IMG/VR virus record: IMGVR_UViG_3300025108_000135
Span: 1-40,223 of that record
Direction: 5' to 3' (one strand)
Length of the DNA stretch: 40,223 nucleotides
DNA from: a virus
This document shows, in pieces, positions 24,792 through 32,962 of this stretch. Numbering within the stretch: position 1 is the first letter of the stretch; every line of letters begins with the position of its first letter. The notes below the pieces were generated by a model that was not told where the DNA came from, made no database searches, and saw only the letters and a list, made by a program, of their open reading frames with translations. A program made the position numbers and the translations under genes.

Positions 24792-26017
24792 TATTGCCAT
24801 CTCCCATTAATAATAATTGCATCGGTATCTATAATATCATAACCCAATACATTAGTATCAAATACTATTGTTTGAATTGTAGCATCATTTGGCGTCCATG
24901 TGTACCCACTACTATCGATATATTGTCCATTAACATATATGTCAAACTCATTTACATTTGCAAATTGTAGATTGGTTGGATTGATTGCTGGTTTTGCGTT
25001 TACTGTTACCGTAGTAGCAGATACATATGTTGCAGTTTTATCTGTCAATGTAGTTAAATATGTTAATACATTACCATCGATTGTCGTACGACTACCTCCA
25101 GCACCGTTAACAATTACAGTTCCGCCTCCTACAATAGTTTGCGATGAATTTAATAATTGAGTAGGAATTTTTGTTGTTTCAAATATATTACTATCAACAT
25201 CGACAACTGTTTGAAATACTAATTTTTTTACTGAATACATTTTTTGCAGTGTAGATATTTTAGTTTCGTGTTCTGATAATAATGTTCCGTGTACTGTTAA
25301 TGGTATTGTGGCTCTAACTAATCGATCTTCTCCTACCGTATTAACCGTTTCAAAACTTACATTTCCAATTATAGTTTCATAACGATTTTGTTCATTTCCC
25401 CATGCAAATCTACCATATGGTAATATTTGATCTACCAATTCATTCATTTGTGTAGTAAAATCACACCAGAGCATCAAGTCATATTCAATAGTAACATATT
25501 TAGGAACGTCTACTACATATACTTTTTGAGATTTCTGTTTAGGATTTGTTGGTATAGGAAATAGTTCATCTTCATATCTATTTCTACTATTATATTTAGA
25601 TCGATAAATTAAACGATTATCAGTTAACTTTCTATTAACATCTAAACCTTTTCTGTTGTCACGTTCTGACATTGAATTTCGTTTAAGCATTAATAAAGGA
25701 GATTGTAACATTCCTTTTTCGTCTCGTATATATCCTAGTCTACGAACATTATCCCACTTTTCACCATTAGCAAAAATAGTAGGAACTGATATTAAATTTT
25801 TATTTGCTGTAATTTGAGGTTCAATTTCATTTTCAATATACCATTTTATAGCATAATCAATATCATATATAGTACGAGAAGCACTTCGAATTACATCATC
25901 ATCACGGCGTGTCTGTTCCGATCTATTTAAGATTGGATCGGCTCCTAATCCCTCTGTTCTATCGGGATTTGGTTTATTTGTTTTTCGATCGATATTTTTT
26001 CTATTATACTTTGGCAT
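24791..26017 (-). CDS. Tail completion / sheath terminator-like protein (gp15 position)
   Basis: The 408-residue protein follows the gp13-like and gp14-like genes, where T4 has gp15. The central part (VPKYVTIEYDLMLWCDFTTQ, MNELVDQILPYGRFAWGNEQ, then NVSFETVNTVGEDRLVRATI) looks like the fold of tail-terminator proteins. The first 170 residues are charged and hydrophilic, and the C-terminal 100 form an additional beta domain with no known relative (NEFDIYVNGQYIDSSGYTW). The start has AAAGGAG. Identity with gp15 rests mainly on order and partial pattern. Confidence 0.55.
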   Translation of the reverse strand: MPKYNRKNIDRKTNKPNPDRTEGLGADPILNRSEQTRRDDDVIRSASRTIYDIDYAIKWYIENEIEPQITANKNLISVPTIFANGEKWDNVRRLGYIRDEKGMLQSPLLMLKRNSMSERDNRKGLDVNRKLTDNRLIYRSKYNSRNRYEDELFPIPTNPKQKSQKVYVVDVPKYVTIEYDLMLWCDFTTQMNELVDQILPYGRFAWGNEQNRYETIIGNVSFETVNTVGEDRLVRATIPLTVHGTLLSEHETKISTLQKMYSVKKLVFQTVVDVDSNIFETTKIPTQLLNSSQTIVGGGTVIVNGAGGSRTTIDGNVLTYLTTLTDKTATYVSATTVTVNAKPAINPTNLQFANVNEFDIYVNGQYIDSSGYTWTPNDATIQTIVFDTNVLGYDIIDTDAIIINGRWQ

Positions 26018-26538
26018 TAATCTCCTTTATATGCAGGTGAATTATTATTACCACCAAAACGCATATCTAAAATACCTTGCGGCGTTTGTCTAGTTGCATG
26101 TGCATCAACAACTACTGACACACTATATCCATGATCTGTTCCATTAGGCCATGTTTCAGGATTTTTACCTACAAAATATTGATTAGAATCTACGTTGTCT
26201 AATTCAAAATATTCATTATCCCAAAAAACAATATCACCCACTTCTGGATAAAAGTCTGCTTTTACTAGAATGTCTCGAGCGATAGCAAATTTAGAAGTAC
26301 GAGTATATGTATGTCCATAATCATCCATACTAGAATTTTTATCGTCTTTAGTAATTAGACATGGAATCAATATAGAGTCATAATATGATTTAGATTCAGA
26401 CTCACCGTATAAATTCGAATTCGATGACTCAACAACAAGTTTATAAAATTCAATTTCTGTATCAATGACAGCGTTTATTAGTTCTGAATTAATTGAAGCT
26501 AAAAATTTAGCATCCCTCTGACCTCCAAACAATGCCAT
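26017..26538 (-). CDS. Neck protein (gp14-like)
   Basis: The 173-residue protein begins MALFGGQRDAKFLASINSEL, then IEFYKLVVESSNSNLYGESE, and has PEVGDIVFWDNEYFELDNVD and NQYFVGKN. This matches the gp14-like neck proteins of T4-type and cyanophages as I remember them. In T4, gp13 and gp14 close the head after packaging and carry the tail. The start has a strong GGAGG, the best in the window, and its stop overlaps the start of the following gene (both at 26017). Confidence 0.75.
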   Translation of the reverse strand: MALFGGQRDAKFLASINSELINAVIDTEIEFYKLVVESSNSNLYGESESKSYYDSILIPCLITKDDKNSSMDDYGHTYTRTSKFAIARDILVKADFYPEVGDIVFWDNEYFELDNVDSNQYFVGKNPETWPNGTDHGYSVSVVVDAHATRQTPQGILDMRFGGNNNSPAYKGD

Positions 26539-26548
26539 AATCTACCTC

Positions 26549-27772
26549 CTATCCTACATATATTTTTAATGGAACTTTTCCTAATATTTCCATTTGTTGT
26601 GTTGCTTCTGTGTTTTGCCTTGTTAACATCTGTTCTTTAGTTAACTTGTCTAAAAATTCTCTAAGTTGTGTTATCAATGCTTCTTTTTCAGACTGTCCTT
26701 GTGTCACTAAATCACTACCATTTAAGGTTACTTCTCCATTTGGTATTGGAACTGACGAATATTTATTACGTACATATCCCAATGTCTCTTTCACAATGGC
26801 AGATGCATATCTATATATCCAACTACGGCCCATATCATTAATGTTAGCGTATTTTTGATATGAATATGGTATATTAGATGCGTCTGACACTACTCCGTTT
26901 AGAAGTGCGCTATTCCCAAATAACACACCGCTATTAGTTTTATCTTTTTCATATATAAATTCAAACCAAACCTTATCATAAAATGGAGTAGATATTGTTC
27001 CCTGAGTACCAGGTACTGGATATAATTTAATGTCATCTCCATGAATCTCAAAAGAAAATGCTGATTTACGTATACGATCATTAAACTCAATACCTTGTAT
27101 ACGGAACAAATCCATATGTAATGGCATCATCATAAAGTTTACACTAGGAGAAAATCCACCAAAGTCAAATGCATCCATCATGTTTTGTGAACCCATACCT
27201 GTTCCTACAAATGGATCAAAGTATCTAACAATTGCAGGAGGTGGTGCATGAAGTACTCTACGTATCTCAACGCCGTTATTATCTGTTATATCTACTCCCA
27301 ATGATGCAGATACGGCATCTCTAATACTATATGTTTGTTTGCCGTCGACAACATCAATTGATGCACTATACCAACGCACATCACCACCTGAATCTGCTTC
27401 TGTTCCATATGCTTTTGATAGTCTGGTTATGTAGCTTAAATTACCTCCTACTAATGCTCCGGTGAATCCGTCATTAGTTAAAAAATCAGATCCGGTTTCA
27501 ACACCTAATGTATTTATTAAATTATTAACAATATTAATTTGATTTACTTGATTAGAATATTCAATAACAGCAGCTTCAAAAGCTGTATAGAAATTTATAT
27601 CTATTAATTCAACATCCATAATCGGATATCCAACGTTATTTGCAGCAAATTGTGCAAAGCTGTCAGCTTCCGCTTGGAATGATGTATCAGTATCAAAGAA
27701 ACCAAATGGAGTTTTTCCGGGGCTAAATGAAGAGCTTCCGGGCCATATTGGTTTATTTTCTGAGTAGTCCAT
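26549..27772 (-). CDS. Neck protein (gp13-like)
   Basis: The 407-residue protein begins with the motif WPGSSSFSPGKTPFGFFDTD, then FQAEADSFAQFAANNVGYPI and AAVIEYSNQVNQ. These segments are familiar from gp13-like neck proteins of aquatic T4-type phages. The middle has the Met-rich stretch SVNFMMMPLHMDLF, and the C-terminus a charged helix (EALITQLREFLDKLTKEQML). It lies directly before the gp14-like gene and 15 nt after an ATATTTAT motif. The gp13 assignment is by pattern and order; a search would confirm it. Confidence 0.7.
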   Translation of the reverse strand: MDYSENKPIWPGSSSFSPGKTPFGFFDTDTSFQAEADSFAQFAANNVGYPIMDVELIDINFYTAFEAAVIEYSNQVNQINIVNNLINTLGVETGSDFLTNDGFTGALVGGNLSYITRLSKAYGTEADSGGDVRWYSASIDVVDGKQTYSIRDAVSASLGVDITDNNGVEIRRVLHAPPPAIVRYFDPFVGTGMGSQNMMDAFDFGGFSPSVNFMMMPLHMDLFRIQGIEFNDRIRKSAFSFEIHGDDIKLYPVPGTQGTISTPFYDKVWFEFIYEKDKTNSGVLFGNSALLNGVVSDASNIPYSYQKYANINDMGRSWIYRYASAIVKETLGYVRNKYSSVPIPNGEVTLNGSDLVTQGQSEKEALITQLREFLDKLTKEQMLTRQNTEATQQMEILGKVPLKIYVG

Positions 27773-27786
27773 TAATATCCTTTATA

Positions 27787-27794
27787 ATAAATAT
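27787..27794 (-). promoter_or_regulatory. ATATTTAT motif before the neck genes
   Basis: The motif GATATTTATTATAAAGG lies 14 nt before the gp13-like start and overlaps the last base of the PhoH stop codon. The ribosome-binding AAAGG follows directly. Confidence 0.65.
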
Positions 27795-28459
27795 CAATAC
27801 TTTTCATTTAGAAGGTTCAAAATCTCTTCTAAAGATTCATGACGATGATTATCTGTTAAAATAGTTTCATTTACATAGCGAGATTCTTTGATTTTTGGAA
27901 CATCATGTATTGCTGAATCATTTTTAAATTTTAAATCAATTTGATATCGATCTCCGCATAATATCATAGTAGATCCTTTTCCTAATCTACTCAATACCAT
28001 TTGTAGTTGTTGTTTAGTTAAATTTTGAAACTCATCTACAATACATATGGAATTATCAAAAGTACGTCCTCTAAAGTGTGCTAAAGAAACTAATTCAATA
28101 TTTTCTTCTTTTTCCATTTTTTCTAATAGCTCTGGTTTATTATATACCTTTCGCATATTACTTCTGATTGGAACTAGCCATTCGCTCATTTTTTCTTCTA
28201 ATGAACCTGGTAAAAATCCGTTATCTTCTGTTGACACTGTTGGCCGAGTAATTATAATTTTATCTATTTCGCGTTTAAAATATTTGTCTAGCGCTACTTG
28301 TACTGCTAATAATGTTTTACCACTACCAGCTTTACCTAATATAAAATTAAATGGAGTTTCTAATATTTTTGACTTTGCAACTTTCTGTTCTTCTGATAAT
28401 GTTATAGAAAATTTAATACTATTTTTTGGAGGGGTTTTGACCCGATTTGATGTTGGCAT
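27794..28459 (-). CDS. phoH: PhoH-like ATPase
   Basis: I chose the ATG at 28459 (MPTSNRVKTPP, 221 residues), which has AAAGG upstream; the longer frame from 28543 would run back into the previous gene. Walker A is GKAGSGKT at 42-49, Walker B is ICIVDEFQN, and GDRYQIDLK plus NHRHESLEEIL complete the PhoH pattern. PhoH proteins are common in marine phages and, where studied, are linked to RNA or phosphate metabolism, but the phage function is not established. It sits between capsid and neck genes, an unusual place for a metabolic gene. Confidence 0.88.
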   Translation of the reverse strand: MPTSNRVKTPPKNSIKFSITLSEEQKVAKSKILETPFNFILGKAGSGKTLLAVQVALDKYFKREIDKIIITRPTVSTEDNGFLPGSLEEKMSEWLVPIRSNMRKVYNKPELLEKMEKEENIELVSLAHFRGRTFDNSICIVDEFQNLTKQQLQMVLSRLGKGSTMILCGDRYQIDLKFKNDSAIHDVPKIKESRYVNETILTDNHRHESLEEILNLLNEKY

Positions 28460-28473
28460 TTTTATAACCTTTA

Positions 28474-28749
28474 TTAACTTAATTTTGTGAGTGTTGATTG
28501 TCTGTAAGATAGATCTGTTAATGTTTCTATCTTGCCTAAACAAATTTGTCGAATTGCGTCAAATGTTTGTTTTGGAGGATATGGACTTAGAATTTTAATT
28601 TTAATTAATTCTTTTTTTGGTCCTAAGTCTTTTTCTATATGTACCATTAAAACTAAACGTATAGCTCGTATACGGTCTAATACATCTACTAGTCTACCTT
28701 CATATCGAATATCAGCAAACATTTCGTATTTTATTCTTGGAACTGCCAT
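28474..28749 (-). CDS. Small protein downstream of the capsid gene, function unknown
   Basis: The 91-residue protein begins MAVPRIKYEMFADIRYEGRL and has DVLDRIRAIRLVLMVHIEKD, then IKIKILSPYPPKQTFDAIRQ. The strand-helix-strand pattern could be a small alpha/beta fold, but I recognise no family. Its own ATATTTAT motif lies 17 nt upstream and the capsid terminator precedes that, so it starts a new transcription unit with PhoH, 14 nt on. Confidence 0.65.
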   Translation of the reverse strand: MAVPRIKYEMFADIRYEGRLVDVLDRIRAIRLVLMVHIEKDLGPKKELIKIKILSPYPPKQTFDAIRQICLGKIETLTDLSYRQSTLTKLS

Positions 28750-28765
28750 ATTATTTCTTTTTTAT

Positions 28766-28773
28766 ATAAATAT
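28766..28773 (-). promoter_or_regulatory. ATATTTAT motif after the capsid terminator
   Basis: The motif GATATTTATATAAAAAAG lies 16 nt before the start at 28749. It is four bases after the conserved ACTGTT that follows the capsid terminator. Confidence 0.7.
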
Positions 28774-28780
28774 CAAAAAC

Positions 28781-28814
28781 AGTAAAAAAGGGGATGACCG
28801 AAGCCACCCCCTTT
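28781..28814 (-). terminator. Strong intrinsic terminator after the major capsid gene
   Basis: The minus strand forms a 12-bp stem (28814-28803 with 28798-28787, including two G-U pairs) closed by a C(UUCG)G tetraloop, then six T and ACTGTT. This is the best terminator in the window, as expected after the most abundant virion protein. Confidence 0.95.
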
Positions 28815-28864
28815 AAACTCAATTATTAATTCTTTAAATCAAAAAGTGTTTAACTATTTAAATA

Positions 28865-30535
28865 CTAAAGAGTCTCTAATCCTTTGACATATACTTTTCC
28901 GTAGAATTCTGGACGAACTACTTTCTTCGCGTAACGTGTCATAACACCTTTACGTGGAGTGAAGTTTACCGGATCGTATACCAATGGAGTCATGATAAGA
29001 GGTACGTATGGAGAGAAAACTGCTCCAGTCTCAAGGAATTGTGCTCCTCTGAATCCCATTAGGATTACATTCTCTTTCATGTATGGGTTTTTGTAAACTG
29101 TGTAACGGTTATTGATTGCACCAATCTTTTGTACACCAGCTGCAAATTCCATTTTATTTCCATCTGTGTCTGCAGCAAATCCAGGAATAGATTCTAGGAT
29201 AGTTGCCACTGCTGGAGATGTTACTAAGAAGTTAGCACCACCACGCAATGTTTTTTGATGAATTTTATTTGAAACTTTTTGCAGTTTAGTACCAAGAGTT
29301 TGGAACCATCCGCCTTGAGTGTTATAGAACCCACCATTGCCAACTGCAGCTGCAGCGTCAAATGATGTACCGTTCCAGAACTCATTGTTTACTGCTGACC
29401 AATACTCAGTAGTTGGTGCAGAAGAAATCAACATATCAAGAATCTCTAAATCAATTTCCATTGATACATACTCAGACAACATTGAAGTCAATTCTGCTTC
29501 AGCATCGATTGAGTGGTAAGCGTTAAGATCTTGAGCAAACTCAGGAGTCCAAACAGCTTTTAGTTTTCTTGTCTTAGCAACGATTGGCTCAGACTGAAGT
29601 TCCAAGTTAACTTCTGGAATGTCAATGTCTGTTCCATCATCGATACCAGTACCAGCACCAGATCCTTTAAACGGATTAGCATCTTCAAAGTCACCTCTTG
29701 TAATATCGGTTGGAGCTTTGCTATAGTTAAGATCCAAGTTATTAGCAACGATTGCATCATTAATTCCAGCAGCTAATGAAGCAGTTACAACGAATGATGC
29801 AGTAAAGTCAGAGTCAATAGTTGAGAATGCTTGTACAGGAATAATTTCTGCGTTATTAGACCCAGATGCCAATGTAAATGATCTAACAGCTAATGGATCA
29901 GCGTCAGTAGGTACATTAACTTCTAATACAAAATACTGATCAGAATTTGCAGTGTAAAGTGAATCAAAGTTTAATGATGCACTAGATGCTGCAGCTGCAG
30001 CGGCACCAGAACCAGTAGTAGCAGTTACGTCTGTAGCCACTACGTTAGGGATTGAATATCCAAAACGACCAGCACCATAAAGACCACCTGATGGGTCACC
30101 TGATGTATTAGTTACACCAAACATAGAATCGTCAGCTTCTGGAGAACCGAATGGGTGTCCATCACCTTCTGCATTATCATCGTCAAATCCTGGACGAGCT
30201 GTACCATATTTAAAGTCTAAGTAAAATACTAGACCTGATGGCAAGTTCATTGGTTGAACAGATACAAATTCTTTTGCTGCAAATTCAGCAAAGATTCTTC
30301 GTACCAATGGAAGAGCAACTCCTGCCCATTCCTCAGAACCTGCTGCTGTACCTGTAGCAGATGATTCTTTTACTAATTGTCTTGCTTGGTTTTCAAGCAA
30401 TGTAGCCATTCCGGCTTTTTCTGTCTCGTTTGAGAGACCTTCTAGAAGACCTGTCTTTTCCCATTTAGAAACGTGTGCTTTTACAGCTGTTCTTTGAGAA
30501 GCGTCAGGACTTTGTAATAATGAATTAAGACTCAT
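28865..30535 (-). CDS. Major capsid protein (gp23-like)
   Basis: It builds the head shell. The 556 residues (T4 gp23 has 521) contain AGMATLLENQARQLVKESS near residue 45, then EWAGVALPLVRRIFAEFAAK and PMNLPSGLVFYLDFKYGT, all typical of the gp23 family. Near the C-terminus, FSPYVPLIMTPLVYDPVNFT and GVMTRYAKKVVRPEFYGKV follow the same pattern. It lies directly after the scaffold gene, as 22-23 in T4. The N-terminal region before the shell domain is probably removed by the prohead protease; the cleavage site was not located. A-rich leader with AAGGA upstream, no ATATTTAT motif of its own. Confidence 0.93.
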   Translation of the reverse strand: MSLNSLLQSPDASQRTAVKAHVSKWEKTGLLEGLSNETEKAGMATLLENQARQLVKESSATGTAAGSEEWAGVALPLVRRIFAEFAAKEFVSVQPMNLPSGLVFYLDFKYGTARPGFDDDNAEGDGHPFGSPEADDSMFGVTNTSGDPSGGLYGAGRFGYSIPNVVATDVTATTGSGAAAAAASSASLNFDSLYTANSDQYFVLEVNVPTDADPLAVRSFTLASGSNNAEIIPVQAFSTIDSDFTASFVVTASLAAGINDAIVANNLDLNYSKAPTDITRGDFEDANPFKGSGAGTGIDDGTDIDIPEVNLELQSEPIVAKTRKLKAVWTPEFAQDLNAYHSIDAEAELTSMLSEYVSMEIDLEILDMLISSAPTTEYWSAVNNEFWNGTSFDAAAAVGNGGFYNTQGGWFQTLGTKLQKVSNKIHQKTLRGGANFLVTSPAVATILESIPGFAADTDGNKMEFAAGVQKIGAINNRYTVYKNPYMKENVILMGFRGAQFLETGAVFSPYVPLIMTPLVYDPVNFTPRKGVMTRYAKKVVRPEFYGKVYVKGLETL

Positions 30536-30567
30536 TTTTCTTTTCCTTTTTCTTTTTTAAAATTAAA

Positions 30568-31602
30568 TTACTTTAAACCCGCTAGTTTCTTCCAACGGTT
30601 GGCTTGTTCGAAGCCTTCAGTTAATACCTGAGTTGTTTCTTTACTTGGAGCAGTAGTAGCTACTGGACGAGATGCCATTGATTTTGATTCTTTAACAATT
30701 TTCTTTCCTGCCTTTGGCGTTTGGAATGATTCTGCTAAAGTACTAAATACTAGTTTTGCTTCTCTTGTATTAGCTGCTCTGTCAAAGTTTTCGATCACTT
30801 TCATTTTTTGTGATTCGCTCAACTCAAAATTTCGGAACAATTTGTTTGTGTAAAGAAGTTTTGCATTTAAAAGATTAACTTCATTAATAACTGATTTAAG
30901 ATGTTCTACTGTTTTATAAGCTTCTTCAAGCTCTTCTTTCAGTCCTTCATCTTTTGCCTCATCTTTAGAATCAGCCATTTCACCAATTACTTCTTCTTCT
31001 TCTGCTTCTACTTCTTCTTCTGCTAAGATTGCTTCAATGAGTTCTTCAATTGAATTATTAGATTCATATATACCTTCTTCAACGTCTGCTTCGTTATACA
31101 TACCTTCTTCAACGTCTTCTTCGTCGATACCTGCAGCAGCTGCATCTGAATCTAAATCTTCTTCAAGCTCTCTAATGATTTCTTCAAGATCCATGTCGTC
31201 ATCATTCATGTCGTCAGCCATGTCGTCAGTCATTTCCATTTCTGGTGACACGTCGTCTGTTTCAGCTGGAAGCATATCATCCATGTCTTCTTCATCATCC
31301 ATACCAATTTCACCCTCTAGATCATAATCACCGTCATTGTCTAAATCGACAGCAACACCAACCATATCTGGAGTTTCGTCAGCCATGTCTGAATCCATAT
31401 CCATGTCATCCATACCCATTTCTACCTCTTCGCCATCTACCATGTCTTCATCTTCTAATTCATTCATTAGTTCGTTTTCGAGCATGCTTTTGATTCTAGG
31501 TTGAAACGCTTCTTGAAGAGCAATCTTCGCATTAGCTAATGCAGTTTCTTTAACCGCCTTTGCGTCAGCAATCGCTTCTTTTAGCAAATCTGATTTTGCC
31601 AT
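30568..31602 (-). CDS. Prohead core scaffold protein (gp22-like)
   Basis: The 344-residue protein is the inner scaffold for capsid assembly. Its first 35 residues are a helix, the middle (about 45-225) is extremely acidic with many Asp, Glu and Met, and the C-terminal part (YKTVEHLKSVINEVNLLNAK onward) is helical and ends EQANRWKKLAGLK. That layout and the place between protease and capsid fit gp22. The acidic part holds one DLDNDGDYD motif, like the motifs in the ORF at 33585, and a short tandem repeat (DVEEGMYNEA / DVEEGIYES). The start has AAGGAG and a 100-nt leader. Confidence 0.8.
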   Translation of the reverse strand: MAKSDLLKEAIADAKAVKETALANAKIALQEAFQPRIKSMLENELMNELEDEDMVDGEEVEMGMDDMDMDSDMADETPDMVGVAVDLDNDGDYDLEGEIGMDDEEDMDDMLPAETDDVSPEMEMTDDMADDMNDDDMDLEEIIRELEEDLDSDAAAAGIDEEDVEEGMYNEADVEEGIYESNNSIEELIEAILAEEEVEAEEEEVIGEMADSKDEAKDEGLKEELEEAYKTVEHLKSVINEVNLLNAKLLYTNKLFRNFELSESQKMKVIENFDRAANTREAKLVFSTLAESFQTPKAGKKIVKESKSMASRPVATTAPSKETTQVLTEGFEQANRWKKLAGLK

Positions 31603-31633
31603 TTGTTTTCTCCTTAAATTTGTTTTTTGGAAA

Positions 31634-31653
31634 TAAGATTATTTGAAATCTTA
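31634..31653 (-). other. Small hairpin in the scaffold gene leader
   Basis: In the leader of the scaffold gene TAAGATT and AATCTTA can form a 7-bp stem with a six-base loop. No T run follows at once, so it is not a clear terminator. It may stabilise the leader or have no function. Confidence 0.35.
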
Positions 31654-31702
31654 ATAGAATTTGTTTTTTATAGACACTATATAGAGATAGCGTATTTCCT
31701 TA

Positions 31703-31710
31703 ATAAATAT
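31703..31710 (-). promoter_or_regulatory. ATATTTAT motif before the scaffold and capsid genes
   Basis: The motif lies inside the inverted repeat CCTTA-TATTTAT-TAAGG, about 100 nt before the scaffold start and just after the terminator at 31729-31761. It is the only copy that can serve the capsid gene, so it should be one of the strongest. Confidence 0.7.
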
Positions 31711-31728
31711 AAGGCTACTTAAAAAACA

Positions 31729-31761
31729 GTAAAAAAGTCCTAACATTTCTGCTAGGACCTT
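31729..31761 (-). terminator. Intrinsic terminator after the bS21 gene
   Basis: The minus strand forms a 9-bp stem (AAGGTCCTA with TAGGACTTT, one G-U pair) with a ten-base loop, then a T run and ACTGTT. The TTTTTTACTGTT tail is the same as after the sheath and capsid genes. Confidence 0.9.
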
Positions 31762-31782
31762 ATAATATATAATATAATATGC

Positions 31783-32031
31783 TTAATCGTCTCGATGCAT
31801 ATCTTTAATTTTCTGGATATACTTTGCTTTAATTAGTTTTGCTCTATGTTTTACACTAGGTTTAGTAAATGTACGATTTTCTTTAATATGTTCTAATATT
31901 CCAGAATTCTTTACTTTGCGTTTAAAATTCTTTAAAGCAAATGCAAGATCTCTATCGTCTTTACCTGTTACGGAAACAGCATTTGCATTTCCTGGTACTA
32001 TGCTTTTATGGTACTTTTGGTTTCTACTCAT
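31783..32031 (-). CDS. Ribosomal protein bS21 homologue
   Basis: The 82-residue protein has the bS21 core: DLAFALKNFKRKVKNSGILE, then IKENRTFTKPSVKHRAKLIK and AKYIQKIKD. bS21 sits near the anti-Shine-Dalgarno end of 16S rRNA and takes part in start-site choice. The C-terminal pattern KPSVxxRxxxxxAxYxQ with Tyr71 resembles bS21 of Bacteroidota rather than the Arg-rich E. coli form, from memory. The first 25 residues are an additional N-terminal stretch. Phage bS21 genes are known from other aquatic phages. It lies in the head gene block, just before a terminator, so it is expressed with late genes. No clear ribosome-binding site. Confidence 0.82.
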   Translation of the reverse strand: MSRNQKYHKSIVPGNANAVSVTGKDDRDLAFALKNFKRKVKNSGILEHIKENRTFTKPSVKHRAKLIKAKYIQKIKDMHRDD

Positions 32032-32041
32032 ATAACTTGTT

Positions 32042-32512
32042 TTAAAATTTTCTTTGTTTCATTTTTTTAGACTCTTTACTCTTAGGTGCTTTAAAAGCAA
32101 ACTTTAAAAGTTCTGGTAATTGAGCAAAGTAGCCTTGAATCTTTTGTGATTCTGTTCCTGGATCTTCTCCTAATCTAAAATAAAAATATCCCGTACGGCC
32201 TGACTTTGACTTTTCATGTGATATAATAGTAAAGCCTTTTTTAGTAGTCCAACGTTGAATATCTTTTGCAACTGCATTAGCTTCTTGTGGGTCTCTTAAT
32301 TGATATATAACATGTCCATTGTAATCAGATAAGTTGTTAACTAGTTGAGCTTCGTCTAATTCTGATTCAGCTAATCCAGCATCTTTCATTGCATCTCCTA
32401 ATTTTTCAATAGCATCAGTTGATTTTTCGATTTCTTCTGGATTTGGTATCTTTGAATCATTTTGTTCTTTTAAACCAAAAAACTCTTTATACATGTTTTT
32501 AAACTTACTCAT
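32042..32512 (-). CDS. Head-region protein, function unknown
   Basis: The 156-residue protein begins MSKFKNMYKEFFGLKEQND. Its N-terminal half is helical and acidic; the C-terminal half is a small alpha/beta region (GHVIYQLRDPQEANAVAKDI, GFTIISHEKSKSGRTGYFYF). It ends with a basic tail (SKESKKMKQRKF). I recognise no family. Placed between the protease and scaffold genes, it is probably a prohead-core or head protein. A variant of the promoter motif (TTATTTATATAA, around 32532-32538) lies 20 nt upstream. Confidence 0.6.
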   Translation of the reverse strand: MSKFKNMYKEFFGLKEQNDSKIPNPEEIEKSTDAIEKLGDAMKDAGLAESELDEAQLVNNLSDYNGHVIYQLRDPQEANAVAKDIQRWTTKKGFTIISHEKSKSGRTGYFYFRLGEDPGTESQKIQGYFAQLPELLKFAFKAPKSKESKKMKQRKF

Positions 32513-32531
32513 TATTATTCTCTTATATTAT

Positions 32532-32538
32532 ATAAATA
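32532..32538 (-). promoter_or_regulatory. Degenerate copy of the ATATTTAT motif
   Basis: TTATTTATATAATATAAG differs by one base from the core. It lies 20 nt before the start at 32512 with AGAG as ribosome-binding site. It may be a weak promoter. Confidence 0.35.
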
Positions 32539-32556
32539 ATTAGTTAAATTTCCAAA

Positions 32557-32961
32557 TTATCCTACTTCAAAGTATTTTTGAATACCCTGAGCTATATCTT
32601 CAAATGCAGCTTCCATTCTACGTTCTTGAATCATTACTTCATTTGCAGATGATTGAAATGCCTTAAGTGCTCCAGATACTTCTTTCATGTGTCTACTAGC
32701 AGATACTTTGTCAACTAAATCTTCTTTTTCAGTAACAAGTTGTGAAGCAGTTTCAACTATACTAGAGATACGTTCTACAATCTCTTTTAATTTACCATTG
32801 CTATATACAGACTCACCCATCTGCGAAAATGTTTTTACTGCTTCTGCAAATTGCTGTTTTTGTTCATTAGTTAATGGTGCAGGTCCTTCACTAAACACTG
32901 TTTGTTTGTCTTCGTTTAATAGATCACGCAACGCTGTTAAATTTTTATTTTCAAATTTCAT
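32557..32961 (-). CDS. Helical head-region protein, function unknown
   Basis: I chose the ATG at 32961 (MKFENKNLTALRDLLNEDKQ, 134 residues): AGGA lies eight bases upstream and a longer frame would overlap the protease gene. The protein is almost all helical, with probable coiled coil (KLKEIVERISSIVETASQLV, then TEKEDLVDKVSASRHMKEVS). It starts 2 nt after the protease stop. Small helical proteins at this place in T4-type phages are often prohead-core components; no specific family is recognised here. Confidence 0.65.
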   Translation of the reverse strand: MKFENKNLTALRDLLNEDKQTVFSEGPAPLTNEQKQQFAEAVKTFSQMGESVYSNGKLKEIVERISSIVETASQLVTEKEDLVDKVSASRHMKEVSGALKAFQSSANEVMIQERRMEAAFEDIAQGIQKYFEVG

Positions 32962-32962
32962 T

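Noticed and set aside
28047-28490. Plus-strand open frame of 147 codons
   Set aside because: It is antisense to the PhoH gene, which has complete Walker motifs, and shows no recognisable protein features.
31064-31126. Short tandem repeat in the scaffold gene
   Set aside because: The repeat encodes acidic DVEEG units and is adequately explained as coding sequence; no sign of a regulatory repeat or CRISPR.
30982-31460. Low-complexity TCTTCTTC-rich stretch
   Set aside because: It is the codon pattern of the acidic scaffold segment (Asp/Glu runs), not an independent repeat element.
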